From the NCBI RefSeq assembly GCF_004804355.1, contig NZ_SRWZ01000006.1, positions 124,001 to 188,000 of the forward strand: DNA of 64,000 bases, written 5' to 3'. A program made the position numbers and the translations under genes. This DNA is from Cognatitamlana onchidii. Lineage in GTDB: Bacteria > Bacteroidota > Bacteroidia > Flavobacteriales > Flavobacteriaceae. The notes beneath the pieces are model-generated. The model had not been told where the DNA came from. It ran no database searches and saw only the letters and a list, made by a program, of their open reading frames with translations. Every line of letters starts with the position of its first letter. The first letter of the stretch is position 1. Of this stretch, positions 35,266 through 44,187 are shown piece after piece.

Positions 35266-35317
35266 ATTGATTATTCTTGAACCCTATAATCAATGGTCAA
35301 TTATCAATTGTCAATTA
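35266..35317 (-). repeat. Inverted repeat and four-copy tandem heptamer between moxR and DUF58
   Basis: A 9-bp perfect inverted repeat ATTGATTAT / ATAATCAAT at 35266-35274 and 35286-35294. It is followed by four consecutive 7-mers (TCAATGG, TCAATTA, TCAATTG, TCAATTA) at 35290-35317 that end exactly at the moxR stop. No T-run follows the hairpin on the minus strand, so it is unlikely to be a terminator. It might modulate mRNA processing within the operon. Confidence 0.6.
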
Positions 35318-36322
35318 TTAAGGTACTTCTATTTCGTTTACAATTTTATTGATGATTTCAACCGATGTCACATTTTCTGCTTCAGCTTCATAGGTAATAC
35401 CTATTCTATGTCTTAACACATCATACACAACAGCTCTTACATCTTCAGGAATCACATAACCTCGTCTTTTAATGAACGCGTAGCACTTAGCAGCGGTAGC
35501 TAAATTGATACTTCCACGAGGGGAAGCGCCAAAGGATATTAGGGGTTTTAAATCGGCTAATTTGTATTTTTCAGGGTAGCGGGTAGCGAAAATAATATCT
35601 AGGATATATTTTTCTATTTTCTCATCCATGTACACGTCCCTAACAGCCTCTTGAGCTCTTAAAATTTGATCAATAGATACTACGGCTTGAACTTTATCCC
35701 ATGCGCCTTTTAAATTAGCCCTCATAATGAGCTGCTCTTCTGTTATTTTAGGGTAATCAATAACTGTTTTTAACATGAAACGGTCTACCTGAGCTTCTGG
35801 TAATGGATAGGTTCCTTCCTGTTCTACTGGGTTTTGCGTAGCCATTACTAAAAATGGTTTGTCTAGAGGAAAGGTTTCATCTCCGATGGTTACCTGTTTT
35901 TCCTGCATAGCCTCTAGTAGTGCTGATTGCACCTTAGCTGGAGCCCTGTTAATCTCATCTGCCAAAACAAAATTAGCAAAAATAGGTCCTTTCTTTATTG
36001 AAAAATCATTGACCTTCATATTGTAGATTAATGTCCCCGTTACATCTGCAGGCAATAAATCTGGAGTAAACTGAATTCTACTAAAACTTCCATCAACTGC
36101 TTGCGACAGCGTGTTAATTGCAAGTGTTTTTGCTAAACCAGGTACACCTTCTAACAAAATATGCCCGCGTCCCAGTAAACCAATAAGCAGGCGTTCTACC
36201 ATATGCTTTTGACCCACGATGACTTTATTCATCTCTAACATCAATAAATCAACAAAAGCACTTTCTTTTTCTATTTTTTCATTAATCGACTTAATATCAA
36301 TCGTACCTGTTTCTTCCATCAT
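35318..36322 (-). CDS. moxR: MoxR family AAA+ ATPase
   Basis: A 334-residue AAA+ chaperone-like ATPase, first gene of the bat operon. It has the Walker A motif GVPGLAKT, Walker B VLADEINRA, sensor 1 MATQNPVEQEGTYPLPEAQVDRF and the arginine finger region ASPRGS. MoxR proteins remodel VWA-domain partners, which here are DUF58, BatA and BatB. A longer noncoding region of 254 nt lies upstream and presumably carries the operon promoter; I see no exact TAnnTTTG near the start. Confidence 0.93.
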   Translation of the reverse strand: MMEETGTIDIKSINEKIEKESAFVDLLMLEMNKVIVGQKHMVERLLIGLLGRGHILLEGVPGLAKTLAINTLSQAVDGSFSRIQFTPDLLPADVTGTLIYNMKVNDFSIKKGPIFANFVLADEINRAPAKVQSALLEAMQEKQVTIGDETFPLDKPFLVMATQNPVEQEGTYPLPEAQVDRFMLKTVIDYPKITEEQLIMRANLKGAWDKVQAVVSIDQILRAQEAVRDVYMDEKIEKYILDIIFATRYPEKYKLADLKPLISFGASPRGSINLATAAKCYAFIKRRGYVIPEDVRAVVYDVLRHRIGITYEAEAENVTSVEIINKIVNEIEVP

Positions 36323-36576
36323 TTTTTATTTTATTAAAAGCCCGAATATACAGTCCTTATTTGAGCATTGCAAATTGTTAAAATTTTTATTGTGATGATG
36401 TTAAAAATTGGTTAAAAATATGAACAAACCTCAACAGGAATAGTATTTAACAAAATATTATAATACGTTTATCTTAAATAAGAACTCGATTCTATTTCTT
36501 TCAAAAAAAAGAATACGTTTTATTCTTGTATTGCGTATTTTGTGGTAATCATATAAAAACTTAAAAACCAGAGCAT

Positions 36577-37326
36577 ATGGCAAAAACGGCGCTTATTACT
36601 GGAGCAACCAGTGGAATTGGAGAAGCAACGGCCTATGAGTTCGCAAAACAAGGTATTCAATTAATTTTATGTGGAAGACGATTAGAGCGACTTCAAACCA
36701 TAAAAAAGGCTTTGGAAGGTTTAACCAACGTCCATTTATTAAACTTTGATGTAAGAAATAAAGACGAAGCCTTTAAGTACATAAATGAGCTCCCTACAGC
36801 ATTTAAAAACATTGACATTCTTATAAATAATGCTGGGAATGCTCATGGCCTCGATCCCATTGAAACTGGAAATATTGATGACTGGGATGCCATGATGGAC
36901 ATTAATGTAAAAGGTTTATTATATATAAGTAAGGCAGTAATCCCGCAAATGACTGAGCGCAGGTCGGGGCATATTATTAACATTGGATCTTCGGCTGGCA
37001 AAGAAGTGTACCCAAAAGGAAATGTTTATTGTGCCAGCAAGCATGCTGTTTTAGCTATTACAGAAGGCATGCGAATAGACCTAAACCCTTATGGTATTAA
37101 AGTAGGATCAGTCAACCCCGGCTTGGTTGAAACTGAATTTTCAAAAGTACGTTTTAAAGGCGATGCCATAGCCGATTTGGTTTACAAAGGCTACAAGGCT
37201 TTGCAAGCCAAAGATATCGCTGAAATTATTTATTTCGTGGTATCCAGACCAAGTCATGTAAACATAGCCGATTTGCTAGTTTTTCCAACAGCCCAAGCCA
37301 ATAGTACTACCATAAATAAAAACTAG
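36577..37326 (+). CDS. Short-chain dehydrogenase/reductase (YdfG-like)
   Basis: A 249-residue NAD(P)-dependent oxidoreductase of the classical SDR type. It has the cofactor motif TGATSGIGEA (residues 7-16), the NNAGNAHG segment and the catalytic Ser/Tyr/Lys (SSAGKEVY..YCASK). The NADP-preferring CGRRLERL follows the first strand. Resembles 3-hydroxy acid dehydrogenase YdfG, which acts on serine and related substrates; the true substrate is unknown. The gene that follows starts 21 nt later on the same strand. Confidence 0.85.
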   Translation: MAKTALITGATSGIGEATAYEFAKQGIQLILCGRRLERLQTIKKALEGLTNVHLLNFDVRNKDEAFKYINELPTAFKNIDILINNAGNAHGLDPIETGNIDDWDAMMDINVKGLLYISKAVIPQMTERRSGHIINIGSSAGKEVYPKGNVYCASKHAVLAITEGMRIDLNPYGIKVGSVNPGLVETEFSKVRFKGDAIADLVYKGYKALQAKDIAEIIYFVVSRPSHVNIADLLVFPTAQANSTTINKN

Positions 37327-37347
37327 ACGTAATAGGTTCCTTAAATC

Positions 37348-38481
37348 ATGATTAATAAACGCCTTCTTATAAAACACTTACTCGCTCACAATGACGAAAA
37401 CAGTTTTTATGACAAAAAGCGTAAAATTGACATTAGCCATAAAGAAGGGAAAGCAAAATTCTTAAAACACATATGTGCATTATCAAATAGCAACCCCAAA
37501 AACAACTCCTACATAGTTATTGGGATAGAAGATGAGGATAACAACATTATTGGGGTAGATTTTTTTGATGATAGTAAAATACAAAACCTTATTAATGCCT
37601 ATTTAAGTAAGCCTCCTATTGTACAATACGAAAACATTCCTTTTCCTCATTTACCAGATGATAAAGTAGTTGGACTGGTAACTATTAGACCAACAGGAAC
37701 ACTTACTTCATTAAGAAAGAATATTTGGAAATATTATGGAGGTTCTGTGTTTTTTAGAGATGGCAGCATGAGCATGCCTAAGTTTTTTGACATTGAAGTA
37801 AAAGATGTTAACTCTAAGATTGTTGAAGCCATTGAAAAGCATGCCCAAAATAATATAGAGCATACCCTTAATGGTGTTTTTCATTTTATGAATACGCGAA
37901 AAGATTACAACGCTAAGTACAAAGTTTTTAAAGAGTATTTTGTGGTATGCTGGGCCGGACAAAAAAAAGTGGTTAAAGATGAAGTCTTTTACTCTAGAGT
38001 AGACATTGAACTTATAAATGAACAGGTACGATTATTTTTTTCTGCCTTAGACGAAGTTTCTATTGATTATAATGATGATAGCTTTAAAATTATTGAATAC
38101 GTTAACCTTGGCTTACAAGGCAGCAACAAATATTATAAACTTGAAGAAACTCTTATAAAGTTTGAAGACAACGCCCATTACAACATAGAAACCAAATTAT
38201 TGTTTGATCCGCCGCAGTTTGATAAAAGAATATTGCATCATATTTATAATGCCAACAACAGTATTTTAGAAAAGCTTAAAAAAGGACAGGCTTTAACCGA
38301 AACCGAACAACAGGATTTAAGAAACTTACCTGCCACATATTTAATATGTTACTTAAACCTTTTTCATGAAGCACTAAATAAACTGAACGAGGCCAAACCC
38401 TACTTAAAAAACCATAGCAAAGAAATATATAGCTTATATAAAGAAGCCTTGAGGATATTGAGAAAGGTAAAGTATAGTTAA
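37348..38481 (+). CDS. Schlafen AlbA_2-like putative nucleic-acid/ATP-binding protein
   Basis: A 377-residue soluble protein. The first about 120 residues look like an AlbA_2 (Schlafen) domain, with ISHKEGKAKFLKHICALSNSN, SYIVIGIEDEDNNIIGVD and a later VGLVTIRPTG. The rest is mostly helical and has no known motif. AlbA_2 proteins are usually DNA-binding regulators or ATP-binding helicase-like proteins. It follows the SDR gene by 21 nt and may share its transcript. Confidence 0.7.
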   Translation: MINKRLLIKHLLAHNDENSFYDKKRKIDISHKEGKAKFLKHICALSNSNPKNNSYIVIGIEDEDNNIIGVDFFDDSKIQNLINAYLSKPPIVQYENIPFPHLPDDKVVGLVTIRPTGTLTSLRKNIWKYYGGSVFFRDGSMSMPKFFDIEVKDVNSKIVEAIEKHAQNNIEHTLNGVFHFMNTRKDYNAKYKVFKEYFVVCWAGQKKVVKDEVFYSRVDIELINEQVRLFFSALDEVSIDYNDDSFKIIEYVNLGLQGSNKYYKLEETLIKFEDNAHYNIETKLLFDPPQFDKRILHHIYNANNSILEKLKKGQALTETEQQDLRNLPATYLICYLNLFHEALNKLNEAKPYLKNHSKEIYSLYKEALRILRKVKYS

Positions 38482-38543
38482 CATTTGTTAATAGATTTAA
38501 CTTTAAGTTAACTTTAAAAAATTCCTTAGAAATGGAAAAGCAC

Positions 38544-38551
38544 TACATTTG
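38544..38551 (+). promoter_or_regulatory. -7 box (TACATTTG) upstream of a small RNA candidate
   Basis: A perfect TAnnTTTG in the 350-nt gap between convergent genes, preceded by AAATGGAAAAGCAC and followed by a GCACTGCT start. No -33 TTG is visible. No reading frame follows, but a strong terminator does. Confidence 0.5.
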
Positions 38552-38556
38552 CACTG

Positions 38557-38630
38557 CTATTAATCTTTTTAAGATCTGAAACCTTGTCTCTCAATTGTTA
38601 TTCAATTTTGGTCAAGGTTTTTTCATTTTT
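38557..38630 (+). ncRNA. Small RNA candidate, about 70 nt
   Basis: Starts just after the -7 box. It contains the hairpin ATCTT-TTT-AAGAT (38563-38575), then the stem AAACCTTG (38579-38586) with CAAGGTTT (38613-38620) followed by TTTTCATTTTTT, a good rho-independent terminator. No start codon with a meaningful frame is present. It could also be just a terminator for the gene upstream, but the gene ends about 60 nt before the promoter-like box. Confidence 0.45.
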
Positions 38631-38631
38631 T

Positions 38632-38769
38632 AAATATATTATTAATAGTTTCATGGTTTGCACCAATGTTTGCATTTTCTTTTACATGGCAGCCAAATTC
38701 TGAAAACGTTAAAATTAAAATACCGCCAAACATACCACTGGCTTTTAAATCATTTACCAAACTCTCGAG
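38632..38769 (-). pseudogene. Remnant of a DUF1501 gene
   Basis: The minus-strand translation reads LESLVNDLKASGMFGGILIL, then TFSEFGCHVKENANIGANHE. The stretch LILTFSEFG.RVKENA..GTDHG is a hallmark of DUF1501 proteins, and here the terminal pattern NNIF also fits. There is no start, a TAA stands directly upstream in frame, and only about 46 codons remain out of about 400-500. It is the leftover of a secreted DUF1501/DUF1800-type pair, now deleted. Confidence 0.65.
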
Positions 38770-38771
38770 TT

Positions 38772-38798
38772 AAAAAAAACCGCTTTTCTTAGAAACGG
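38772..38798 (-). terminator. Probable terminator after the aldehyde dehydrogenase gene
   Basis: Stem CCG(C)TTT / AAACGG with one bulge, followed on the minus strand by TTTTTTTT. It lies 32 nt beyond the aldehyde dehydrogenase stop. Confidence 0.5.
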
Positions 38799-38830
38799 CT
38801 TAGTAATGATATGTAATGCTCAAATCTATT

Positions 38831-40381
38831 CTATAAATCAAATTTAATGCCTTGAGCCAATGGTAACTCAGTTGTATAGTTAATAGTGTTTGTCTGTCTG
38901 CGCATATAAACTTTCCAGGCATCTGATCCAGATTCGCGACCTCCTCCAGTCTCTTTTTCACCCCCAAATGCACCTCCAATTTCGGCACCAGAGGTCCCAA
39001 TGTTTACGTTGGCAATACCACAATCACTTCCTGCGTGAGATAAAAATCGCTCCGCTTCTCTTAAATTACTCGTCATTATTGCTGAAGAAAGCCCCTGAGC
39101 TACATTATTTTGAATGTCAATAGCATTTTGAACGTCTCCATTATATTTCAATAAATACAATACAGGAGCAAACGTTTCGTGTTGTACAATTTTAAAATGA
39201 GGTTCTGCTTCTGCAATTGCTGGTTTTACATAACACCCGCTCTCGTATCCAACCCCAGAAAGGACACCTCCTTCAACAACCAAATTACCACCTTCTTTTA
39301 CCACTTGTTCTAAAGCGGAGGTATAACTCTTAACCGCCTCGACATCTATTAAAGGTCCCACATGATTATTTTGATCGAGCGGATTACCAATGCGTAATTG
39401 CTTGTAAGCGTCTATTAAAGCCTGCTTCACCTTTTCGTAGATTGAATTGTGGACAATTAATCTTCGTGTCGACGTACATCGCTGACCTGCCGTACCAACT
39501 GCACCGAATACCGCTCCAATAATAGTCATTTTAATATCAGCATTAGGAGTCACTATAATGGCATTATTACCTCCTAATTCTAAGAGTGATTTGCCCAAAC
39601 GGCCTGCCACTTCTTTTGCTACTATTTTTCCCATTCTGGTAGACCCTGTGGCAGAAACTAAAGACACTCTGGTATCTTTGGTGATAAGCTCTCCTACTTT
39701 ATAATCGCCATTAACCAAACATGAAATGCCTTCAGGTAGGTTATTCTCTTTTAATACCTCTGTTATTAAATTTTGACAAGCTACTGCGCATAATGGTGTT
39801 TTCTCTGAAGGCTTCCACACACAAACATCCCCGCATATCCATGCTAAGGCCGTATTCCAAGACCAAACAGCCACAGGAAAGTTAAATGCCGAAATTATTC
39901 CAACGATCCCCAGCGGGTGATATTGTTCATACATACGATGTCCTGGGCGCTCAGAGTGCATAGTTAAACCATGAAGCTGACGTGAGAGACCAACGGCAAA
40001 ATCACAGATATCGATCATTTCTTGCACCTCTCCCAAACCTTCTTGATAACTCTTACCCATTTCAAAGGACACCAACTTACCAAGCGCATTTTTATGTTTA
40101 CGTAGTTTTTCTCCAAATTGACGCACTATGTCTCCACGTTGAGGAGCGGGCATAAGCCTCCATGTCTTAAATGCTGAAACTGCCGCCTCCATAACTTTTT
40201 CATAATCAGCTTTTGTTGCTGACTTGACCTTTGCAATTAAAGTTCCATTAACTGGAGAAAAGGATTCAACAGGCTCTCCATTTGAAAAGTTCTGCACTCC
40301 TGTAGAAGCCCCTTCGTTCATCATCCTAACCTGTAAATCTTTAAGAACCTTATCTATACCAGAACCAGAATTCATATTCAT
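38831..40381 (-). CDS. ALDH7-type aldehyde dehydrogenase (alpha-aminoadipic semialdehyde dehydrogenase-like)
   Basis: NAD-dependent aldehyde dehydrogenase of 516 residues, close in pattern to antiquitin/ALDH7. The substrate channel motif is GEVQEMIDICDFAVGLSRQ and FNFPVAVWSWNTALAWICGD. The catalytic Cys302 lies in GTAGQRCTST and Glu268 in LLELGG. Antiquitins oxidise alpha-aminoadipic semialdehyde in lysine degradation. The gene is transcribed alone, and ends in a terminator beside a DUF1501 remnant. Confidence 0.9.
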   Translation of the reverse strand: MNMNSGSGIDKVLKDLQVRMMNEGASTGVQNFSNGEPVESFSPVNGTLIAKVKSATKADYEKVMEAAVSAFKTWRLMPAPQRGDIVRQFGEKLRKHKNALGKLVSFEMGKSYQEGLGEVQEMIDICDFAVGLSRQLHGLTMHSERPGHRMYEQYHPLGIVGIISAFNFPVAVWSWNTALAWICGDVCVWKPSEKTPLCAVACQNLITEVLKENNLPEGISCLVNGDYKVGELITKDTRVSLVSATGSTRMGKIVAKEVAGRLGKSLLELGGNNAIIVTPNADIKMTIIGAVFGAVGTAGQRCTSTRRLIVHNSIYEKVKQALIDAYKQLRIGNPLDQNNHVGPLIDVEAVKSYTSALEQVVKEGGNLVVEGGVLSGVGYESGCYVKPAIAEAEPHFKIVQHETFAPVLYLLKYNGDVQNAIDIQNNVAQGLSSAIMTSNLREAERFLSHAGSDCGIANVNIGTSGAEIGGAFGGEKETGGGRESGSDAWKVYMRRQTNTINYTTELPLAQGIKFDL

Positions 40382-40504
40382 TAAGTTTGTTGATTTAATA
40401 GTATTATTGTTATTATTTGCGAATATACTAATAAATAGTTGATTTTTATGAAATTAATCAATTACTAAATATTAACTTTAACCTTTTCTTATAACCTATT
40501 TCAA

Positions 40505-41539
40505 ATGAAACCCATCCTTACAACCCTCCTTATTTCTGTCTTTATATTATCCTGTAGAGACAACAAAACCATTAAAAAGGAAACCTCTAATCAAGAAAGA
40601 GTTACATTTTCTATTGTCGTTCATGGAGGCGCCGGAAATATTATCAAAGAACAAATGTCTGATAGTTTAGAAATGGTATATCGTCAGGAATTGAAAGAAG
40701 CTATTCAGGTTGGATATAACATATTAGATACCGGTGGAACAAGTCTTGATGCTGTTCAAAAAACTATAAATATTCTGGAAGATTCCCCTCTATTCAACGC
40801 TGGAAAAGGAGCCGTACTTACCTATGATGGCATAAATGAACACGACGCTTCTATAATGGATGGTAAAACTTTAAATGCTGGAGCATCAGCTGGAACCAAA
40901 ACAGTTAAGAACCCCATAAACCTAGCTAGGGCCGTTATGGAACAATCTCCTCATGTAATGCTCTCTGGTAATGGAGCAGAGTTGTTCGCCAAAGAACAAG
41001 GATTAAACATAGTTGATCCAAGCTATTTTCTAACGAAAGCAAAATTAAATGCATTAAAGCGGATAAAAGCATCTGACAACAGTGAAGTTGTTTCGGTTTA
41101 TGACCAAACTATTAGCGATTCAAAATTTGGAACCGTTGGTTGCGTTGCTCTTGATAAACATGGAAACCTAGCTGCTGGCACTTCTACAGGGGGAATGACC
41201 AACAAACGGTGGGGACGTATTGGAGACTCGCCTATTATTGGTGCAGGCACCTATGCCAACAATAATACTTGTGCTGTATCTGCCACAGGTTGGGGCGAAT
41301 TCTTTATAAGAGGTACGGTAGCCCATGATATTTCTGCCCTTATGGAGTATAAAGGAATATCTTTAAATGAAGCGGCTCGTCTAGTTATTCAAAGTAAACT
41401 AACAGAACTTGGTGGAGACGGAGGCATAATTGCTATCGATAAGAACGGGCATGTGACAACGGAGTTCAACACATCAGGTATGTTTCGAGCCAGTATGAAC
41501 GACAAAGGAGACCTTTACGTAGCTATATTTAAAAACTAA
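40505..41539 (+). CDS. Isoaspartyl peptidase/L-asparaginase (Ntn hydrolase), exported
   Basis: An exported plant-type asparaginase of 344 residues with a lipoprotein-like signal (MKPILTTLLISVFILSC). The precursor cleaves itself at Thr210 in KFGTVGCVAL to expose the catalytic threonine; STGGMTNKRWGRIGD forms the substrate pocket. It hydrolyses beta-aspartyl peptides and asparagine. It stands alone, divergent from the aldehyde dehydrogenase gene and convergent with the CAP-domain gene. Confidence 0.9.
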   Translation: MKPILTTLLISVFILSCRDNKTIKKETSNQERVTFSIVVHGGAGNIIKEQMSDSLEMVYRQELKEAIQVGYNILDTGGTSLDAVQKTINILEDSPLFNAGKGAVLTYDGINEHDASIMDGKTLNAGASAGTKTVKNPINLARAVMEQSPHVMLSGNGAELFAKEQGLNIVDPSYFLTKAKLNALKRIKASDNSEVVSVYDQTISDSKFGTVGCVALDKHGNLAAGTSTGGMTNKRWGRIGDSPIIGAGTYANNNTCAVSATGWGEFFIRGTVAHDISALMEYKGISLNEAARLVIQSKLTELGGDGGIIAIDKNGHVTTEFNTSGMFRASMNDKGDLYVAIFKN

Positions 41540-41556
41540 GTTTATTTTTGGAAATG

Positions 41557-42066
41557 CTACTTTCTAAAAAACACCTGTGTATAATAAAAAAATCCTGAAT
41601 TATCTTTTATAGCACTAATACCTATATGAGTAAAATTCGCTTCTATATTAGCTTTATGCCCTGGGCTGTTTAACCAAGCTTCCATAACCTCCTTTGCGGT
41701 TCTGTATTTAAACGCAACATTTTCTCCTACCTTAATAGCTTGTTCTTCAGAGATAAGCCTGTCCCCTCTTTCATCAAAATTATCATGACTAATATCTCCC
41801 TTATTAATCATATATAAGGTATGTTCCTTAGCTAAAACGGCAGCAAGATTGTTGATCTCTAATTTTGATTTTCCAATACTGGACCGATGATTATTAACCA
41901 ATTGAAGAATCTCTGTTTCAATAGCACTTGCCTCCACGTTTATGATATCTTCACTTGAATCATCATCAACTGGAATATCAACTTCATCATTTGAACAAGA
42001 CATAATACAAATAGCAGCGACCACGCATATAAAACACTGTCGTGCTTTAGCATAAATAGTTTTCAT
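41557..42066 (-). CDS. CAP (SCP-like) domain lipoprotein
   Basis: A 169-residue protein of the CAP/SCP superfamily with a type II signal (lipobox AICIMSC). The mature part has the typical LVNNHRSSIGKSKLEIN start, HDNFDERGDRL and the His-containing VMEAWLNSPGHKANIE and FFYYTQVFF motifs. The function of bacterial members is poorly known. A -7 box is present 21 nt upstream. Confidence 0.85.
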   Translation of the reverse strand: MKTIYAKARQCFICVVAAICIMSCSNDEVDIPVDDDSSEDIINVEASAIETEILQLVNNHRSSIGKSKLEINNLAAVLAKEHTLYMINKGDISHDNFDERGDRLISEEQAIKVGENVAFKYRTAKEVMEAWLNSPGHKANIEANFTHIGISAIKDNSGFFYYTQVFFRK

Positions 42067-42086
42067 AATGTTTGATTTAGGGTACT

Positions 42087-42094
42087 CAAATATA
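42087..42094 (-). promoter_or_regulatory. -7 box (TATATTTG) for the CAP-domain gene
   Basis: Perfect TAnnTTTG on the minus strand 21 nt before the ATG at 42066. Confidence 0.5.
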
Positions 42095-42219
42095 CATTTA
42101 TTTTTTTAACTATGGAATATGGAGGTTTTTTAAGACATGTTGAAACAACCTAATTAGAGTATAAATGATATAATGAATTAGAAAAAACCAAGCGATAATG
42201 CATTTAAGAACCAAAATAT

Positions 42220-43095
42220 TCATCCTCTATTGAGAACCACACCAATCAAACTATGATCGGACAATAATGTTTTAGTATTTTTTGAAGTTCTTATTTCTAA
42301 ATCTGGAGACACCCATATTTGATCTAATGACAATAAAGGAAGCCCCCAAAACCAGGTTTCTCTAAACCCATTTCCTTTGGAAGAAAAAAAATATTTATAA
42401 TTATCTTTTATTTTTTTTAATAGTGTAGACTCGTATGGCACGTTAAAATCTCCCAATATAACCGTATTCTCTTTTGCAAGAATAACCTCATATAAAAAAC
42501 CTATTTCCCATAATCTTGGAACGTCTATACTACCTGTGACATCAACTGCATAAAAATTGATTTCCGCTGTTTTAAAATTAACCACACTGGTACTATAGTG
42601 GGTAGTAGTATCTTTTACTATAGTTAGTGGTGTTTTTGAAAAAATTCGTAATTCCCTCTTGCCTTGATAAAAATAAAAATCAGGATATTTACCTTTTAAT
42701 TTATTGAAATTATAATCATTTGATTCTGTTAAAACCAAAACATCTGGAATACCCTTATTAATTTCAATAGCCGTTTTAAAACCATTATCTCTTGAAGCAT
42801 TCCAAAAAACTATTTCTAAATCTGATTTTTGAGGTTTTATAGGGAAGCTCATCCTAAAACTTCTTCCTATCCAAATAATAAATACAAATCCAGCGATGAT
42901 TAAATTATACTTTCTGTATTTACCTAAAAAAACGGATAAGCATAAAATTATAAAAACTATAATTGGTAATGGAAATGAATAAAACCAAATTGCATATTTA
43001 AAGGACGTATCTCTTACAATAAAATACAGAAGTAATAATGCTACTATAATAGCAATATTGACAATTAAATATAAACCCTTTACTAGTTTCAACAT
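42220..43095 (-). CDS. Membrane-anchored endonuclease/exonuclease/phosphatase family protein
   Basis: A 291-residue protein with two or three N-terminal membrane helices (about residues 8-80) and an EEP-fold domain (about 95-290). Visible catalytic elements are VLVLTESND, VILGDFNVP (DFN motif) and the terminal SDHSLIGVVL (SDH motif). The family includes exonucleases and phosphodiesterases; such membrane forms in Bacteroidota have no assigned substrate. It abuts the YciI-like gene with no spacer. Confidence 0.85.
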   Translation of the reverse strand: MLKLVKGLYLIVNIAIIVALLLLYFIVRDTSFKYAIWFYSFPLPIIVFIILCLSVFLGKYRKYNLIIAGFVFIIWIGRSFRMSFPIKPQKSDLEIVFWNASRDNGFKTAIEINKGIPDVLVLTESNDYNFNKLKGKYPDFYFYQGKRELRIFSKTPLTIVKDTTTHYSTSVVNFKTAEINFYAVDVTGSIDVPRLWEIGFLYEVILAKENTVILGDFNVPYESTLLKKIKDNYKYFFSSKGNGFRETWFWGLPLLSLDQIWVSPDLEIRTSKNTKTLLSDHSLIGVVLNRG

Positions 43096-43632
43096 CTACC
43101 TTAATGGAAACCCTTTTGCAGCCCACCATGGGTGAACCTCAACTTCTAACCTTCCTGCCTTTACCATAGGATCGGCATTAGCTAAACTATCTACCATCTT
43201 TAATGTTGGTACATTATAAATGGTAACGCCTCTAATATTCCCATCATCACCAAAAGGACCAGATATATCGGCATATCCTAACTCATACATTTTTGTTAAA
43301 TGTGATAAGTGTTGCACCTGTAACTCTGCATCTTCCTCTTCATTTTGCCCTCGTATGGGCCCCGTTTTTAAAAAAACCATAAAATATTGCTGCATTAACA
43401 CTGTATCCTGAGTTTTTTCATCTACGTAATCAAAGATTTTAAAACCTTTGCTTAAAAGCGCTTCTTTTTTTTCTTTTACAGTTCTTATTGGTGCGTCTTG
43501 CACTTCAACAATAGAATCCACTTCAACCTCAACTTCGTCTAAAACAACCTCTTCTGATAGACTAGGTTGGGATGCCTTTTTACATGATTCCGTCATTACT
43601 AATAGTAATAATACAGCTAAAATTTTTTTCAT
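43096..43632 (-). CDS. Lipoprotein with a YciI-like domain
   Basis: A 178-residue lipoprotein: signal peptide MKKILAVLLLLVMTESC (lipobox), an acidic stretch of Val/Glu/Asp repeats (residues 20-45), then a YciI-like domain. The domain has MQQYFMVFLKTGPIRGQNEEEDAELQ, HLSHLTKMYELGYADISGPFGDDG and EVEVHPWWAAKGFPLR. YciI proteins are small dimeric enzymes with a His/Asp active site; here the form is exported. The ATG at 43632 gives the proper signal peptide. The gene lies 11 nt from the CYTH gene. Confidence 0.75.
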   Translation of the reverse strand: MKKILAVLLLLVMTESCKKASQPSLSEEVVLDEVEVEVDSIVEVQDAPIRTVKEKKEALLSKGFKIFDYVDEKTQDTVLMQQYFMVFLKTGPIRGQNEEEDAELQVQHLSHLTKMYELGYADISGPFGDDGNIRGVTIYNVPTLKMVDSLANADPMVKAGRLEVEVHPWWAAKGFPLR

Positions 43633-43643
43633 TTGATACATGT

Positions 43644-44117
43644 TTACGAGTCCCAAGTATTATAAGGACGTTTACTTAATAATGAGTTATAATATTTAAT
43701 ATCTCCTGTTACTTCAGTATCTAACCAATCAGGTTTTTCAAAATCTTCAATAGTTGATTGAAGCTCAACTTCTGCAACAATTAAACCTTTATTTTCTCCA
43801 AAAAACTCATCAACCTCATAAGTATGAGTTCCACATGTTACTTCGTACCTAATCTTATCAATTATGGTTGGCTCACACAGCTTCAATAAAGCTATAGCCT
43901 CCTCTTTAGAAATGGACTTTTCCCATTCAAATCTTGACAACCCATCATGCGATGACTTCCCTTTTACAGTAAGAAAACCCAAATCACCTTTAATTCTTAC
44001 GCGTACCGTGCGCTCTTTGTGAGTATTAAGAAACCCTTGACAAATTCTGGTTTGTTTAAAAGCCTGTTTTTTAAAAGCCTGAGACTTCACTAAAAACTTT
44101 CGTTCAATTTCTATCAT
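43644..44117 (-). CDS. CYTH domain protein (adenylate cyclase/thiamine triphosphatase fold)
   Basis: A 157-residue cytoplasmic protein with the CYTH signature MIEIERKFLVKS (ExExK) and conserved basic positions VRVRIKGDLGFLTVKG. It closes a beta tunnel that binds triphosphates. Family members hydrolyse inorganic or organic triphosphates; the substrate here is unknown. It is the first gene of a leftward run with the YciI-like and EEP genes. Confidence 0.85.
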   Translation of the reverse strand: MIEIERKFLVKSQAFKKQAFKQTRICQGFLNTHKERTVRVRIKGDLGFLTVKGKSSHDGLSRFEWEKSISKEEAIALLKLCEPTIIDKIRYEVTCGTHTYEVDEFFGENKGLIVAEVELQSTIEDFEKPDWLDTEVTGDIKYYNSLLSKRPYNTWDS

Positions 44118-44187
44118 AGAAATGTAATAAAATTAATAATGGACACCGAAAGGTAATCATTAAAACTCATTTATTAGTTAAATTTAC

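Noticed and set aside
35290-35317. Possible CRISPR-like array
   Set aside because: The units are 7 nt with no spacers; it is a short tandem heptamer only.
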